NCBI GenBank assembly: GCA_030684475.1
Contig: JAUXWB010000156.1
Coordinates: forward strand, 1 to 64,000
DNA length: 64,000 nt
Direction: 5' to 3'
Source: Reyranella sp.
GTDB taxonomy: Bacteria; Pseudomonadota; Alphaproteobacteria; Reyranellales; Reyranellaceae
Of the stretch, positions 9,084-19,032 are shown in pieces. The notes beneath the pieces were generated by a model that made no database searches, had not been told where the DNA came from, and saw only the letters and a list, made by a program, of their open reading frames with translations. Every line of letters starts with the position of its first letter. The first letter of the stretch is position 1. Both the position numbers and the translations under genes were made by a program.

Positions 9084-10346
9084 TCATGTCACTCTCAATT
9101 CGGGAACGGGAACGATGAAATGCCCCCCTCCATCGAGGTAGGCCTGGTTCTTCCTGATGATTTCTCCCGCAAACCGCCACGCGAGAATCACGACATAGTC
9201 CGGTTTGCGCTGGCACAGGCTGGTGGACGGCAGAACGGGCAGGTGGAGCCCGGGGCTGAATCGCCCCTGCTTTGCCGGGTTGTCGTCGGCGAGAAAGTCG
9301 AGGAACTCACCGATCTCGAAGTGATAGATCAGCGTCGTTCCGGTAATGGAGGCGCCGAACCCCGCGATGCTCTTGCCCTCGGCCTTGAGTTTCGTCAGCA
9401 GCGCCTTGGTCTTGTCCTTCAGGCCGTCGACCTTGGCGGCGAACGCCGAATAGGTTTCCTTCCGGTAGAGTCCCATCCGGTCTTCCAGAGCCAGCAGCTC
9501 CGCGACCGATCCGTCGTTCGCAACCGGGCCGCCGGGGCGATGTACGAAATAGCGCAGGGAGCCGCCCTTGGTCGGAACCCGCTGGACGGCAGCAAGCTCC
9601 AACCCCGCGCGCTCGAACAACGCCTGAATGGGCCTGACGGAAAATGCCGACAGGTGCTCGTGATAGATGAAGTCGAACACCATGTTCTGCAGGACATCCG
9701 CGAGATAGTAGCTCTCGCACACGAACACGCCGTCCGGCGCGAGCAATGCGTCGATACCATCGACCCACGTCTTCAGGTCGTCGATATTCGCGAAGACGTT
9801 GTTGGCCGTCACGACCTTGGCGTGGCCGAATTCCGCGGCGAGCTGCCCGGCGAACGCCGGCGTGAAGAACCTGTCGACGGTCTTCACGCCGGCGGCCGTC
9901 GCCTCGGCGGCGATATGACTGGCCGGCTCGACGCCCAGAACGTTCATCCCCCTCGATTTGAATTGCTTCAACAGAGTGCCGTCATTGCTGCCGAGATCGA
10001 CGACCAACGAGCCCGGGCGCAGGTTCGCCCGCTTTATCACGGCGTCCGCGTAGCTTCCGAAGTGCTCGGCCAGCCCCAGCGAGCTTGCCGTGACATAGAT
10101 GTAGTCGCCGTACAGGACGTTCGGATCGATGACGTCGATGAGTTGCGCCAGGCCGCACCGCTGGCACATGAACAGGTCGATCGGATAGCTGGGCTGCGGC
10201 ACGTCGACCTTGTCGGCCGTCACGTAGGCATCGCCGATCGGCGTCGGCTTCAGGCTGAAGAACAGCTCCAGCTCCGCGCAACCGCATCCGCGACAGTCGC
10301 TGCGCCGATGGATGATTTCAGCCACGTCGCTTTCTCTCTCAGTCAT
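9084..10346 (-). CDS. Class I SAM-dependent methyltransferase, sugar C-methyltransferase-like with N-terminal Zn-binding cysteines
   Basis: CRGCG...CQRCGLAQL; VVDLGSNDGTLL SAM motif. Confidence 0.87.
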   Translation of the reverse strand: MTERESDVAEIIHRRSDCRGCGCAELELFFSLKPTPIGDAYVTADKVDVPQPSYPIDLFMCQRCGLAQLIDVIDPNVLYGDYIYVTASSLGLAEHFGSYADAVIKRANLRPGSLVVDLGSNDGTLLKQFKSRGMNVLGVEPASHIAAEATAAGVKTVDRFFTPAFAGQLAAEFGHAKVVTANNVFANIDDLKTWVDGIDALLAPDGVFVCESYYLADVLQNMVFDFIYHEHLSAFSVRPIQALFERAGLELAAVQRVPTKGGSLRYFVHRPGGPVANDGSVAELLALEDRMGLYRKETYSAFAAKVDGLKDKTKALLTKLKAEGKSIAGFGASITGTTLIYHFEIGEFLDFLADDNPAKQGRFSPGLHLPVLPSTSLCQRKPDYVVILAWRFAGEIIRKNQAYLDGGGHFIVPVPELRVT

Positions 10347-10972
10347 TCCATATGCCTTACTTTGTCCTCGAGTTCGGCGATGTATCGCTCAACGGCCTCC
10401 CCATCATGATCGGGCGGCGCCCAGGGGGCGAACACCGTGTCATTCCGGTCGAAGGGGCCGTTGGTGATTTCGTGAAAGACCAGGACCTCCGACCGGATGA
10501 GCAGCGTATGGAAGGCCGGAGCGCCCATCCGGTAGTAGAAGGTCCGCCCCGAAGCGTAGTCGCCGATATGAAGCACCTTCACGATTTGCCCATCGTCGGC
10601 AAAGACGACGACGTCGACCAGCCCTTCGATGACGTGGGTCGATTCGGTCTTCCCGGGATGCTTGTGCGGCCGCACGTACGCGCCACGCTCATGAACGATC
10701 ACCATTTCATGCAGGCGATCCCCTGGATCCGCATGGGCGCACAGGCGAACACGCCTTCTGGGGTTCGCCGACGACAGCTGCTTGAAATGGTCGATCTCGG
10801 ACCGATCGACACTCGTCAAGGCATCGCGCGTATAGAGCACTTCCGGATTGAGCGTACGGTACTTCTCGTCCACGGCTATCGACACCACGATCTGGTTCGT
10901 AAGCGAAAGTGCTCCCCGTAAAGTGCGTCGCTCGGAATGGCCAGCCCCCTCTGCACCAAGCACGGATCGCAT
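10343..10972 (-). CDS. WbuC-family cupin
   Basis: RRVRLCAHADPGDRLHEMVIVHERGAYVRPHKHPGKTESTHVIEG; start uncertain (ORF extends to 11155). Confidence 0.72.
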   Translation of the reverse strand: MRSVLGAEGAGHSERRTLRGALSLTNQIVVSIAVDEKYRTLNPEVLYTRDALTSVDRSEIDHFKQLSSANPRRRVRLCAHADPGDRLHEMVIVHERGAYVRPHKHPGKTESTHVIEGLVDVVVFADDGQIVKVLHIGDYASGRTFYYRMGAPAFHTLLIRSEVLVFHEITNGPFDRNDTVFAPWAPPDHDGEAVERYIAELEDKVRHME

Positions 10973-11153
10973 CGATTCTCTCGCTGGGCGATCACCAATT
11001 ACGCCAAAACTCGAATCCGGAACAGCAAAAACGGGGGGCAAATGCGACCGCGCGAGCGGCCTCATGATTCGTCCGGCTGAGGACTGCATCACGCCTTTCC
11101 GCCCCGGCCGCGTGATTATTTCGTCATCAGATTGCTCCCTGTTATATACAGCC

Positions 11154-12155
11154 ATGGAATCGGACGACGTAGATATGGAATCCGCTGAAAAGGCGGCGCG
11201 TCGGCTGTTGGCTCAAGAGCCGAAGACGGTCGAGGCCATCAGGGGCGGCGGCAACAATCGCCTGTTCAAGGTCGTAACGGCGACTGGCGCCGTCGCCCTG
11301 AAAAGCTACAAGCCGGCCGACAGTGACGATTGGGATCGGCTTGCCCATGAATGGACCGCACTGGTCTTCCTGGCGCGCCATCTCCCTGGTTCGATCCCCA
11401 CGCCGATTGCCCATGACCCCACCTCCGGCTGGGCGGCCTTCGAATGGGTCGACGGCGTCAGGATCGGTGAACGCAGCAAGGCTGACATTGCCACGGCGCT
11501 GGAGTTTGCAGGGGCACTTCGCATGCTCGGCGGGGCGGCGACAGAGGAACGCTTCACGGAGGCCCGGGAGGCCTGCCTGTGCCTGACCGATCTGCTGTCG
11601 CAAATCGACTGGCGACTGAAACGCCTCGAGCCGGTCGCCGCAGCCAATGCGGAACTCGGTGACTTCCTGGATGAAGTTCGGGCGGAACTCGCTTCCCGCC
11701 GGCAGGACGCTCTGCGGACCCTGGACCCTGCGGCACGACTTCCCCGCACGTTGCAGGTCCTGTCGCCGTCCGACTTCGGCTTTCACAATGCCCTTCGCCG
11801 CCCTTCCGGCAAGCTTGTTTTTCTCGATTTCGAGTATTTCGGCTGGGACGATCCGGCCAAGCTCGCCTGCGACGTGCATTGGCATCCAGGAATGGCCCTG
11901 GATCCGGCGGAGCAGGATCTTTTCGCATCAGGATTTGGGCTGCAGGCGAAGGACGATCCTGGCTATCGACAAAGGATAACCGCTTACAGACCCCTCATTG
12001 GCCTGCGCTGGTGTCTTATTCTGCTGAACGAGTTTCTGGCGCTGGGCCTCGCCCGCCGGCGGTACGCCGGCCAGACGGAGGAGGCAAGTGCTGCACAGGC
12101 GCGCCAATTGGCCAAGGCGCGCGTCCTTTACAGCAGCATCGCGCATCGAATATAG
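11154..12155 (+). CDS. Aminoglycoside/choline-kinase-like phosphotransferase
   Basis: GGGNNRLFKV, LSPSDFGFHNALRRPSGKLVFLDFEYFGWDDP catalytic loop; start ATG 11154. Confidence 0.8.
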   Translation: MESDDVDMESAEKAARRLLAQEPKTVEAIRGGGNNRLFKVVTATGAVALKSYKPADSDDWDRLAHEWTALVFLARHLPGSIPTPIAHDPTSGWAAFEWVDGVRIGERSKADIATALEFAGALRMLGGAATEERFTEAREACLCLTDLLSQIDWRLKRLEPVAAANAELGDFLDEVRAELASRRQDALRTLDPAARLPRTLQVLSPSDFGFHNALRRPSGKLVFLDFEYFGWDDPAKLACDVHWHPGMALDPAEQDLFASGFGLQAKDDPGYRQRITAYRPLIGLRWCLILLNEFLALGLARRRYAGQTEEASAAQARQLAKARVLYSSIAHRI

Positions 12156-12162
12156 CCACTCT

Positions 12163-12990
12163 GTGCAGCAAGCTTCCCAGACCAATTCCAGCCTCGATCA
12201 GCGGTCCCGCGACCTCAGGTCCATGGTGATCGACGCCCTCGACGGCGGCGGTCGCGGCCATGTCGGCGCCGCCCTGTCGATCATCGAGATCGTGCGCGTC
12301 CTGTACGACGATGTGTTGAAGGTGCGGCCCGGCGAGCCCCGCTGGCCGGACCGCGACCGGTTCATCCTGTCGAAGGGCCATGGCTGCCTCGGCCTCTATG
12401 CGATGCTGGCGGACAAGGGGTTCTTTCCCCGGGCGGAGATCGCGCAGCAATGCCGCCCGGGCGCGCTGCTCGGCGGTCATCCGGAAATCCGCACGCCCGG
12501 TGTCGAGGCCTCGACAGGTGCCCTGGGCCACGGTCTCGGCATCGGCGTCGGCATGGCGCTCGCCGCCCGCATGCAGAAGCGCAATTCGCGCGTCTTCGTG
12601 CTGACCGGCGACGGCGAACTGAACGAAGGATCGGTTTGGGAAAGCGCGCTGATCGCCTCCAAGCACGCGCTGTCCAATCTCTGCCTGATCGTCGACTACA
12701 ACAAGATGCAGTCCTATGGGCGGGTCGCCGACATCCTGCCGCTCGAGCCGCTGGGCGCAAAGTTCGAGGCGTTCGGCTTCGGCGTTTCCGAAGTCGACGG
12801 CCACGACGTTGCCGCCCTGCGCCAGGTCTTCGCCGCGCCGGGCACGCCCAATCGTCCGCGTGCCGTCATCTGCCACACCGTCAAGGGCCGTGGCATCCCG
12901 ATCTGCGAACACAACGCCAGCTGGCACCACAAGGCCAAGCTGGCGCCCGACCAGGTCGCCGAGCTCCGCCAGGCCCTGGCGGCCGCCTGA
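12163..12990 (+). CDS. Transketolase, N-terminal (TPP-binding) subunit
   Basis: GHVGAALSIIEIVRVLYDDVL, ILSKGHGCLGLYAML, LTGDGELNEGSVWE; GTG start inferred. Confidence 0.9.
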   Translation: MQQASQTNSSLDQRSRDLRSMVIDALDGGGRGHVGAALSIIEIVRVLYDDVLKVRPGEPRWPDRDRFILSKGHGCLGLYAMLADKGFFPRAEIAQQCRPGALLGGHPEIRTPGVEASTGALGHGLGIGVGMALAARMQKRNSRVFVLTGDGELNEGSVWESALIASKHALSNLCLIVDYNKMQSYGRVADILPLEPLGAKFEAFGFGVSEVDGHDVAALRQVFAAPGTPNRPRAVICHTVKGRGIPICEHNASWHHKAKLAPDQVAELRQALAAA

Positions 12991-13901
12991 TGCGCGAGAC
13001 GAGCCTGCGGATGGTGCATGAGCTGGCGCGGCGCGATCCCCGCGTCGTCTTCGTCGGTTCCGATCTCGGCGCGGGCGCCCTCGACGCCATGCGCCAGGAG
13101 TTCCCCGACCGCTTCTACATGGAAGGCGTTTCGGAAGCGGCGATCATCGGATTGGCCGCCGGCCTCGCGATGGATGGCTATATTCCCTACGTGAACACGA
13201 TCGCGACCTTCATCACGCGGCGCTGCTACGAGCAGGTCGCGGTGGACCTCTGCCTTCACAACCTTCCCGTCCGCCTGATCGCCAACGGTGGCGGCCTGGT
13301 CTATGCGCCACTGGGACCGACCCACATGGCGATCGAAGACCTCGCGATCATGCGCGCTCTTCCGAACATGGCGGTGACGGCGGTGGCCGACGCCGAGGAG
13401 ATGAAGCGCTTCATGCTGGCCACGCTCGACTATCCGAGCCCGATCTATATTCGTCTCGGCAAGGGCGGCGACAAGGTGGTGACACCGGCGGACCAGATTT
13501 TCACGCTCGGCAAGGCCGTCGAGCTGAAAGCGGCGAAAGATGTCGCCTTCGTGACCACCGGTGTCATGGCAAGCCGCGCCCTGGGTGCCGCCACGCTCCT
13601 CGCCGAGCACGGCGTCGAGGCCGGTGTCCTGCACATGCCGACCGTCAAGCCGCTGGACGACGCAGCCGTACTCGCCCTGGCGCGCCGCGTGCCGCGCCTC
13701 GTCACCGTCGAGGAGCATTCGCGCATCGGCGGCCTCGGGTCGGCGCTCGCCGAGCTGCTCATCGACAATCGGCTGCCGACGCCGCTGCTGCGGCTTGCCC
13801 TGCCCGACAGCTTCCCCGAGGATTACGGGAGCCAGGAACATCTGCTCGAGGTCGCGGGCCTCGATCCGAAGGGAATCGCGCAATCGGTGCTCGAGCCATG
13901 A
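12990..13901 (+). CDS. Transketolase, C-terminal (Pyr) subunit
   Basis: VFVGSDLGAG, FYMEGVSEAAIIGLAAGLA, C-terminal transketolase fold; TGATG coupling with upstream gene. Confidence 0.9.
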   Translation: MRETSLRMVHELARRDPRVVFVGSDLGAGALDAMRQEFPDRFYMEGVSEAAIIGLAAGLAMDGYIPYVNTIATFITRRCYEQVAVDLCLHNLPVRLIANGGGLVYAPLGPTHMAIEDLAIMRALPNMAVTAVADAEEMKRFMLATLDYPSPIYIRLGKGGDKVVTPADQIFTLGKAVELKAAKDVAFVTTGVMASRALGAATLLAEHGVEAGVLHMPTVKPLDDAAVLALARRVPRLVTVEEHSRIGGLGSALAELLIDNRLPTPLLRLALPDSFPEDYGSQEHLLEVAGLDPKGIAQSVLEP

Positions 13902-15004
13902 AGGTCCGCTACTCCTATCTCGGCCAGCAATTCGCCGATCCCGATCCGGTCCTCGCCGAGATCAAGAAGCTGGTTGCGACCGGCGACTTCACGCTGGGCA
14001 AGCCGCTTGTCGAATTCGAGAAGCGCTTCGCCGACCTGATCGGCGTGAAGCACGCGATCGGCGTCGGCTCGGGCACCGATGCGCTCAAGCTGCCGCTGAA
14101 GGCCGTGGGCATCGGCCATGGCGACGAGGTCATCACCGCGGCCAACACCTTCATCGCCACGGTCGGCGCCATCGCCGAGCTGGGCGCCCGGCCGGTGTTC
14201 GTCGACGCCCTCGATAATTTCTGCCTCGACGTGTCGCAGGTCGAAAAGGCGATCACGCCCAGGACCAAAGCGATCATGCCTGTGCATTTCACCGGCGAGA
14301 TGCCGGACATGCCGGAGCTCGTGAAGATCGCGAAGAAGCACAATCTGCCGATCGTCGAGGATGCCTGCCAGGCCATCCTTGCCGAGTGCGACGGCCGGCG
14401 CGCCGGCACCTGGGGCGTTGCCGGCGGCTTTTCCCTGCACCCGCTCAAGAACCTGAACGTCTGGGGTGACGGCGGCATCGCCGTGACCAACGACGACGCC
14501 GTTGCGGCGCGGCTGCGCCTGCTGCGCAATCATGGCATGGCCAACCGCGACGAGATCGAGATCCTTGGCTACAATTCCCGCCTCGACTCGCTGCAGGCGG
14601 TGGTCGGCAACTGGCTGATCCCGCAGACAGCCGACATCACCGCCAAGCGCATCGAGAACGGCGCCTACTACGACCGGCATTTCGGCCAGATCAGCGGCGT
14701 CACGATCCCCTCGCGGTCGCCGCGCATCAAGCGCGTCTTCCATCTCTACATGGTGTTCGCCGAGGATCGTGACGCGCTTCACAAGCACTGCCTCGATGCC
14801 GGCATCTCGGCGAAGGTGCACTATCCCATTCCGGTCTATCGCCAGCGGGGCCTGAGCCACTTCGGCCACAAGCTGGGCGATTTCCCGGTTACCGACCGGC
14901 AGGCAGATCGGGTGCTCAGCTTCCCGGTCGATCAACACCTGTCCCGCGAGGAGCAGGACCATGTCATCGAAACGGTCCGCGAGTTCTACGCTCGCCGACG
15001 CTAA
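13898..15004 (+). CDS. DegT/DnrJ/EryC1/StrS aminotransferase
   Basis: GVGSGTDALKLPL, SLHPLKNLNVWGDGG (candidate PLP lysine). Confidence 0.92.
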   Translation: MKVRYSYLGQQFADPDPVLAEIKKLVATGDFTLGKPLVEFEKRFADLIGVKHAIGVGSGTDALKLPLKAVGIGHGDEVITAANTFIATVGAIAELGARPVFVDALDNFCLDVSQVEKAITPRTKAIMPVHFTGEMPDMPELVKIAKKHNLPIVEDACQAILAECDGRRAGTWGVAGGFSLHPLKNLNVWGDGGIAVTNDDAVAARLRLLRNHGMANRDEIEILGYNSRLDSLQAVVGNWLIPQTADITAKRIENGAYYDRHFGQISGVTIPSRSPRIKRVFHLYMVFAEDRDALHKHCLDAGISAKVHYPIPVYRQRGLSHFGHKLGDFPVTDRQADRVLSFPVDQHLSREEQDHVIETVREFYARRR

Positions 15005-16100
15005 GCCCGTCGCCTACGTCGACCTGAAGGCGCAGTTCGCCGAGGATCGCGACGATATCCTCGCGACCGTCGAGCGCGTCTTCGCCGAGGGCAACTTCAT
15101 CCTGGGCGACACCGTTGAGGCATTCGAACAGGCCTTGGCAAGGCAGTTCGGCTTCGATCATGTCGTCGCACTCAATTCCGGAACGGATGCCCTGCTGCTC
15201 GCCTTGCTTGCCCTGGGCGTCGAACGCGGCGATGAGGTCATCACCCAGTCGAATTCCTTCGTGGCGTCGGCATCGGCAATCGTGCATGTCGGCGCCAAGC
15301 CGGTTTTCGTCGACGTCAAACCAGACCAGTGCCTCGATCCCGGGAAACTCGAGGCGGCCGTGACGCCGCGCACGCGCGCCATCATGCCCGTCCATCTCAC
15401 CGGGCGTGTCTGCGACATGCCCGCCATCCAGGCGGTCGCCGAGCGGCACGGTCTCGTGGTGATCGAGGACGCGGCGCAGGCGATCGGCTCGATGCTGATG
15501 GACAAGGCGGCCGGCGCCTGGGGAGATGCTGCGGCCTTCTCGCTTCATCCGCTGAAGAACCTGAACGCCGCCGGCGATGCCGGATTCCTGACGACCAGCC
15601 GTGCCGACGTCGCCGAGCGCGTGCGCCGGTTGCGCAACCATGGGCTGGTTGATCGCAACACCGTGGCCGAGTTCGGCATAAATTCCCGCCTCGACACGCT
15701 GCAGGCCGCCCTGTTGCTGCGCCGCTTGTCGAGCCTGGAAGAGGTCACGAGGAAGCGGCGGGACAATGCCGCGCGCTACCGGGCGCTGCTCGACCCGAAG
15801 CACGTGTTCCATCCGCCTTGCCGCCAGGAAGAGTTCAACACCTTTCACACGTTCGTCGTTCAAGTCGACCGGCGCGACGAGCTGCAGGCCTTTCTCAAGG
15901 AGCGCGGGATCGGGTCGGCGATCCACTACCCGATCCCCATCCATCTTCAGCCGGCGGCCAAGGTTCTCGACTGCAGGCCGGGCGAGCTGCCCGTGACAGA
16001 GCGGCAGGCCGGCCGCATTCTGTCCTTGCCGATCCACCAGTTTCTCACGGAGGCAGACATCGAGCAGGTGTCGCGCACCGTCAACGGATTCTTCCGATGA
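14961..16100 (+). CDS. DegT/DnrJ/EryC1/StrS aminotransferase (second copy)
   Basis: LNSGTDALLLALLALGV, SLHPLKNLNAAGDAG; overlaps upstream gene by 44 bp. Confidence 0.92.
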   Translation: MSSKRSASSTLADAKPVAYVDLKAQFAEDRDDILATVERVFAEGNFILGDTVEAFEQALARQFGFDHVVALNSGTDALLLALLALGVERGDEVITQSNSFVASASAIVHVGAKPVFVDVKPDQCLDPGKLEAAVTPRTRAIMPVHLTGRVCDMPAIQAVAERHGLVVIEDAAQAIGSMLMDKAAGAWGDAAAFSLHPLKNLNAAGDAGFLTTSRADVAERVRRLRNHGLVDRNTVAEFGINSRLDTLQAALLLRRLSSLEEVTRKRRDNAARYRALLDPKHVFHPPCRQEEFNTFHTFVVQVDRRDELQAFLKERGIGSAIHYPIPIHLQPAAKVLDCRPGELPVTERQAGRILSLPIHQFLTEADIEQVSRTVNGFFR

Positions 16101-16906
16101 GCGGCAGCTTCATCGCCGGCCATGACGACGTCCTCGGCGCCGCCTTCCTGCGGGACGGGTATGTCATCAGCCAGGTCGAGGACGTGCCTTCGCTGACGCG
16201 CATCCGCGATCGGCTGGCAGCGCTGGCCGCGGCCGAGCTCGGCAAGGCGGCGCCGAATGCACCGCAGGATTTTCTCGACAATATTCACAAGTTCGTCCCG
16301 ATCGAGAAGCTGAACGACTTCCGCGTCAGCCTGATCGGCAAGATCAACGCCGAGTCGTGGGTGCGCGAGGCCTATTATCGCCTTGCCGAAAAGGCGCTGC
16401 ATGCGCTGGTCGGCAACGAGCTTGCCATGCAGCGGCGCGTCAACCTGTCGATTCAGCTGCCGGATGACGAAAGCTCGCTGCTCCCGGCCCACGCCGACAC
16501 CTGGTCCGGAGATTCGCCGTTCGAGGTCGTGCTTTGGCTGCCGATGGTCGATTGCTTCGACACCAAAAGCATGTTCGTGCTGCCGCCCGAGGTGAACGCC
16601 CGCATCGCGCCGTCGCTCGCCAAGTACGAGAGCGAGGGAATCGAGGCGCTGTTCCGCGAGCACGAATCGGAGTTCCGCTACCTCACGGTCAAGTACGGGC
16701 AGTATCTGCTGTTCGACCAGAACCTGATCCACGGCAACCGGATCAATCGGGAAAAAACGACACGGTGGACGTTCAATTGCCGGTTCAAGGGCCTGTTCAC
16801 CCCCTATGCCGACAAGAAGCTGGGCGAGTTCTTCGAGCCGATCACGTTGCGGCCGGCAACCCGCATGGGCCTCGCCTACAGGCCTCCGGGAAATTTCCGT
16901 GGCTGA
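16097..16906 (+). CDS. Sporadic carbohydrate cluster 2OG-Fe(II) oxygenase
   Basis: Sequence recognised as the 2OG-Fe(II) oxygenase of the sporadic carbohydrate cluster; candidate metal/cosubstrate residues HADTWSGD...LIHGNRINREKTTRWTF. Confidence 0.82.
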   Translation: MSGSFIAGHDDVLGAAFLRDGYVISQVEDVPSLTRIRDRLAALAAAELGKAAPNAPQDFLDNIHKFVPIEKLNDFRVSLIGKINAESWVREAYYRLAEKALHALVGNELAMQRRVNLSIQLPDDESSLLPAHADTWSGDSPFEVVLWLPMVDCFDTKSMFVLPPEVNARIAPSLAKYESEGIEALFREHESEFRYLTVKYGQYLLFDQNLIHGNRINREKTTRWTFNCRFKGLFTPYADKKLGEFFEPITLRPATRMGLAYRPPGNFRG

Positions 16907-17303
16907 TCGCAAGGGTTATCGCGGCTACATCGGCACGCGCCCGCTCAACGGCAGTCGCACGCCCCAGTCGGTACAGAATCTCGTCGTGCGCGACTACGCG
17001 CAGCGCAACAAGCTGCAATACCTGCTGTCGTCCGTCGAATACGCGATGCCGAACTGCTATCTCATGCTGAACGAGGTGCTGGCGGAGTTGCCGAAACTCG
17101 AAGGCGTGATCTGCTACAGTCTCTTCATGTTGCCGGCCGATGCCGACAGGCGGCTGACCGTCTATCGGCGCATGCTCGCAAGCGGCGGCGTGTTGCACGC
17201 CGCCCTCGAGGCGCAGACGCTGAGGGGCGAAGACGACATCCAGCGCTGGGAGGATATCTGGCTGGTTCAGCAGGCACTTGCCTCGTCCCCCACGGTGATC
17301 TGA
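16899..17303 (+). CDS. Sporadic carbohydrate cluster protein, LIC12192 family (function unknown)
   Basis: RGYIGTRPLNGSRTPQSVQNLVVRDYAQRNKLQYLLSSVEYAMPNCYLML; GTG start, 8-bp overlap upstream. Confidence 0.82.
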   Translation: MADRKGYRGYIGTRPLNGSRTPQSVQNLVVRDYAQRNKLQYLLSSVEYAMPNCYLMLNEVLAELPKLEGVICYSLFMLPADADRRLTVYRRMLASGGVLHAALEAQTLRGEDDIQRWEDIWLVQQALASSPTVI

Positions 17304-17968
17304 TGGCTCGCATCGATTTCCTGCAGGACATGCACTCGAAAACGAAGCGCGACTATGTCGGCCGTGTCACGCAACACGACAAGACCGAGTGCGCTGTCGT
17401 CGCCAAGCAGTTCGGGGCCGAGTACTGGGATGGCCCGAGGCAGTTCGGCTACGGCGGCTATCGCTATGACGGCCGCTGGCGGCCCCTGGCCGAGCGTCTG
17501 GCGGCGCACTACGACCTCAAGGCCGGCGAGCGGATACTCGATGTCGGCTGCGGCAAGGGCTTCCTGCTTCACGAATTGAGCCAGGTCGTGCCCGGCCTTG
17601 TCGTGGAAGGGCTCGACATTTCCGCGTACGCCCTGGCCAACGCAAAGCCCGAGATCCAGGAAAAGCTGCATCTCGGCACGGCCGACGCGCTGCCCTTCGC
17701 GGACAAGAGCTACGATGCGGTCGTGTCGTTGGGCACGCTGCATAATCTTCCCGTGGAGCGGGCACTCAAGGCCTTCGCCGAAATCGCGCGGGTGAGCCGG
17801 GAAGCCCGCAATTACGTGATGGTCGAGTCGTTCCGCAACGAACGCGAAAAGACCAACCTCATGTACTGGCAGCTGACGTGCGAGAGTCTCCTCTCCATCG
17901 CGTCATGGGAATGGATCATGGGGCAGGCGGGCTACCGTGGCGACCATGGCTTCATTTTCTTCGAATAG
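17303..17968 (+). CDS. Class I SAM-dependent methyltransferase
   Basis: ILDVGCGKGFLLHEL; coupled start at TGATG. Confidence 0.9.
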   Translation: MARIDFLQDMHSKTKRDYVGRVTQHDKTECAVVAKQFGAEYWDGPRQFGYGGYRYDGRWRPLAERLAAHYDLKAGERILDVGCGKGFLLHELSQVVPGLVVEGLDISAYALANAKPEIQEKLHLGTADALPFADKSYDAVVSLGTLHNLPVERALKAFAEIARVSREARNYVMVESFRNEREKTNLMYWQLTCESLLSIASWEWIMGQAGYRGDHGFIFFE

Positions 17969-18025
17969 CTGCTCCCTGGAGCCTTGCCCGGCCGCGTATC
18001 GATCGAAAAGCTGGAGTGACTGAAG

Positions 18026-19027
18026 ATGGCACGTGCACTTGTCACCGGGGCGGCCGGTTTCATCGGGAGCCATCTCGTCGATCGGCTGCTGGCGGACGGT
18101 CATTCCGTGGTCGGCGTGGACAATCTCGCCTGCGGTTCGGACATCAATTTGACGGATGCCGCGCGCAACCCGTCGTTTCAATTCCATGTCGCAGATGTCG
18201 CCGAGTTCGACAGCATCGCAGCGCTTTTCAAGGACGTGGACTGGGTCTTCCATCTCGCCGCCCTCGCGGACATCGTGCCTTCGATCCAGCAGCCCGTTCC
18301 CTACCATCGTGCCAATGTGGACGGGACGATTTCCGTTCTCGAAGCGAGCCGCGCGGCGGGGGTGAAGCGCCTGGTCTATGCCGCGTCGTCCTCCTGCTAC
18401 GGCATTCCCGATGTCTATCCGACACCGGAACAGGCGCCGCCGCGTCCGATGTATCCCTACGCCCTCACGAAATGGGTGGGCGAGCAATACGTGTTGCACT
18501 GGGCCCGGACCTACGGCTTGCCGGTGGTCTCGCTGCGCTTTTTCAACGTCTACGGGCCGCGTGCACGTACCAGCGGAACCTATGGCGCCGTGTTCGGCGT
18601 CTTCCTGGCCCAGAAACTGGCAGGTCTTCCCTATACCGTTGTCGGGGACGGCACCCAGACACGCGACTTCACCTTCGTGACGGACGTCGTGGCGGCGGTG
18701 GTCGCGGCTGCCGAAAGCAACGTCGCCGGCCTCTCGATGAACGTTGGCTCCGGCAATACCTACAGCGTCAATCGCCTGGTGGAGTTGCTGGGCGGACCGG
18801 TTACCTACATTCCGAAACGACCCGGCGAGCCGGACTGCACCTTTGCCGATACCTCGCTGATCCTCCGCACCCTGGACTGGAGCCCCCGGGTTACCCTCGA
18901 GGAAGGGGTGCGCCGCATGCTGGAGAATATCGACTACTGGCGAAACGCCCCGGTGTGGACGAAGGAGCGTATCCACGACGCCACCGCCGACTGGTTCAAG
19001 TATCTCGGCCGCACTCCTGGCGCGTGA
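18026..19027 (+). CDS. NAD-dependent epimerase/dehydratase
   Basis: VTGAAGFIGSHLVDRLL; YALTK active site. Confidence 0.92.
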   Translation: MARALVTGAAGFIGSHLVDRLLADGHSVVGVDNLACGSDINLTDAARNPSFQFHVADVAEFDSIAALFKDVDWVFHLAALADIVPSIQQPVPYHRANVDGTISVLEASRAAGVKRLVYAASSSCYGIPDVYPTPEQAPPRPMYPYALTKWVGEQYVLHWARTYGLPVVSLRFFNVYGPRARTSGTYGAVFGVFLAQKLAGLPYTVVGDGTQTRDFTFVTDVVAAVVAAAESNVAGLSMNVGSGNTYSVNRLVELLGGPVTYIPKRPGEPDCTFADTSLILRTLDWSPRVTLEEGVRRMLENIDYWRNAPVWTKERIHDATADWFKYLGRTPGA

Positions 19028-19032
19028 GTTGC

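Noticed and set aside
5781-10409. Long + strand ORFs (5781-6863, 7769-9118, 9003-10409) antisense to the SDR, HldE-like and methyltransferase genes
   Set aside because: Products are His/Arg/Asp/Val-rich mirror translations without domain motifs; the minus-strand frames encode clear enzymes. Typical high-GC shadow ORFs.
12450-12989. N-terminal extension of the transketolase C-subunit in ORF 12450-13901
   Set aside because: Arg-rich shadow of the transketolase N-subunit frame; the coupled ATG at 12990 is the start.
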